From assembly GCA_001873285.1 (NCBI GenBank), contig MNYV01000105.1:1-5636 (forward strand): a DNA stretch of 5,636 nucleotides. Reading direction: 5' to 3'. The position numbers were made by a program, and so were the translations under genes. The DNA is from Nitrospirae bacterium CG2_30_53_67. GTDB taxonomy: Bacteria; CG2-30-53-67. Positions 5,415-5,636 of the stretch are shown here, piece after piece (the stretch's first letter is position 1; every line of letters starts with the position of its first letter). A model generated the notes under the pieces. The model had not been told where the DNA came from. It saw nothing but the letters and a program-made list of their open reading frames with translations, and did not search any database.

Positions 5415-5636
5415 TCAGAACGTATACATCACCTGCACGTAGCTGAAGTCCGCATTGTCCCCGGTCTTCTGCGGAGGCGCATCCTCGATGAAGTCCCCTG
5501 CAATGAAGTAGGAGTATCCGCCCAGGAAACTCCAGTGCTGATTTAGTTTGTATTGGACAAGCAGATCGATCTCCTGCCCCGCGTCTTTCCCGGAATGGCC
5601 GGTTGTGTCTCTCCGGGTCACCTTCCCCCCGGCGCC
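5415..5636 (-). CDS. C-terminal end of an outer-membrane beta-barrel protein (alginate-export/porin-like), 5' end beyond window
   Basis: The frame is open from the right edge to TGA at 5417-5415, giving the last 73 residues. They alternate polar and hydrophobic residues as barrel strands do: EIDLLVQYKL, then WSFLGGYSYFIAGDFI, a polar loop, and the last strand FSYVQVMYTF. The final phenylalanine is the usual C-terminal signal read by the BAM outer-membrane assembly machine. The pattern of a G-x-E-I-D-L strand followed by a GYSYF-x-x-G-x-F strand resembles alginate-export-family porins, but with so little sequence this is a resemblance only. An internal GTG at 5621 is not the start, because the frame continues upstream without a stop. 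It is followed after six bases by the kinase gene, suggesting one transcript. The substrate is unknown. Confidence 0.75.
   Translation of the reverse strand, partial: GAGGKVTRRDTTGHSGKDAGQEIDLLVQYKLNQHWSFLGGYSYFIAGDFIEDAPPQKTGDNADFSYVQVMYTF

Overview
The window reads as a stretch of a moderately GC-rich anaerobic bacterial chromosome. A deltaproteobacterial (Desulfobacterota-type) or similar origin is an inference from three things: the GltD-like iron-sulfur flavoprotein, the Cache-PAS histidine kinase paired with a sigma-54 activator, and the porin-like protein. No marker gene fixes the taxon. Every gene I can support lies on the minus strand, so the window reads right to left.

Layout in transcription order: (1) the C-terminal end of an outer-membrane beta-barrel protein, cut by the right edge (5636-5415); (2) a membrane sensor histidine kinase (5408-3153) with Cache, HAMP, PAS, HisKA and HATPase domains, interrupted by one in-frame amber codon at 4763-4761; (3) an NtrC-family sigma-54-dependent response regulator (3141-1732), 11 nt after the kinase; (4) a hairpin terminator just after the regulator stop; (5) a non-coding region of about 700 bp holding a 187-bp MITE-like element with nested inverted repeats, several dyads and a well-matched -24/-12 promoter; (6) a GltD-like FAD/NAD(P)H oxidoreductase with an N-terminal iron-sulfur domain (1022 to beyond the left edge).

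How they may work together: barrel protein, kinase and regulator are tightly packed and look like one operon. The kinase would sense a small extracytoplasmic ligand and phosphorylate Asp53 of the regulator. The regulator would bind dyads upstream of the -24/-12 promoter and switch on the oxidoreductase gene. The promoter, its spacing and the dyads are visible in the sequence; the regulatory link is inferred. If the amber codon is real and not read through, the kinase is broken or made as two pieces, and the circuit may be impaired.

The points most worth a second look are the in-frame UAG in an otherwise intact kinase, the sigma-54 promoter with candidate enhancer dyads next to a sigma-54 activator, and the nested inverted-repeat element between them.
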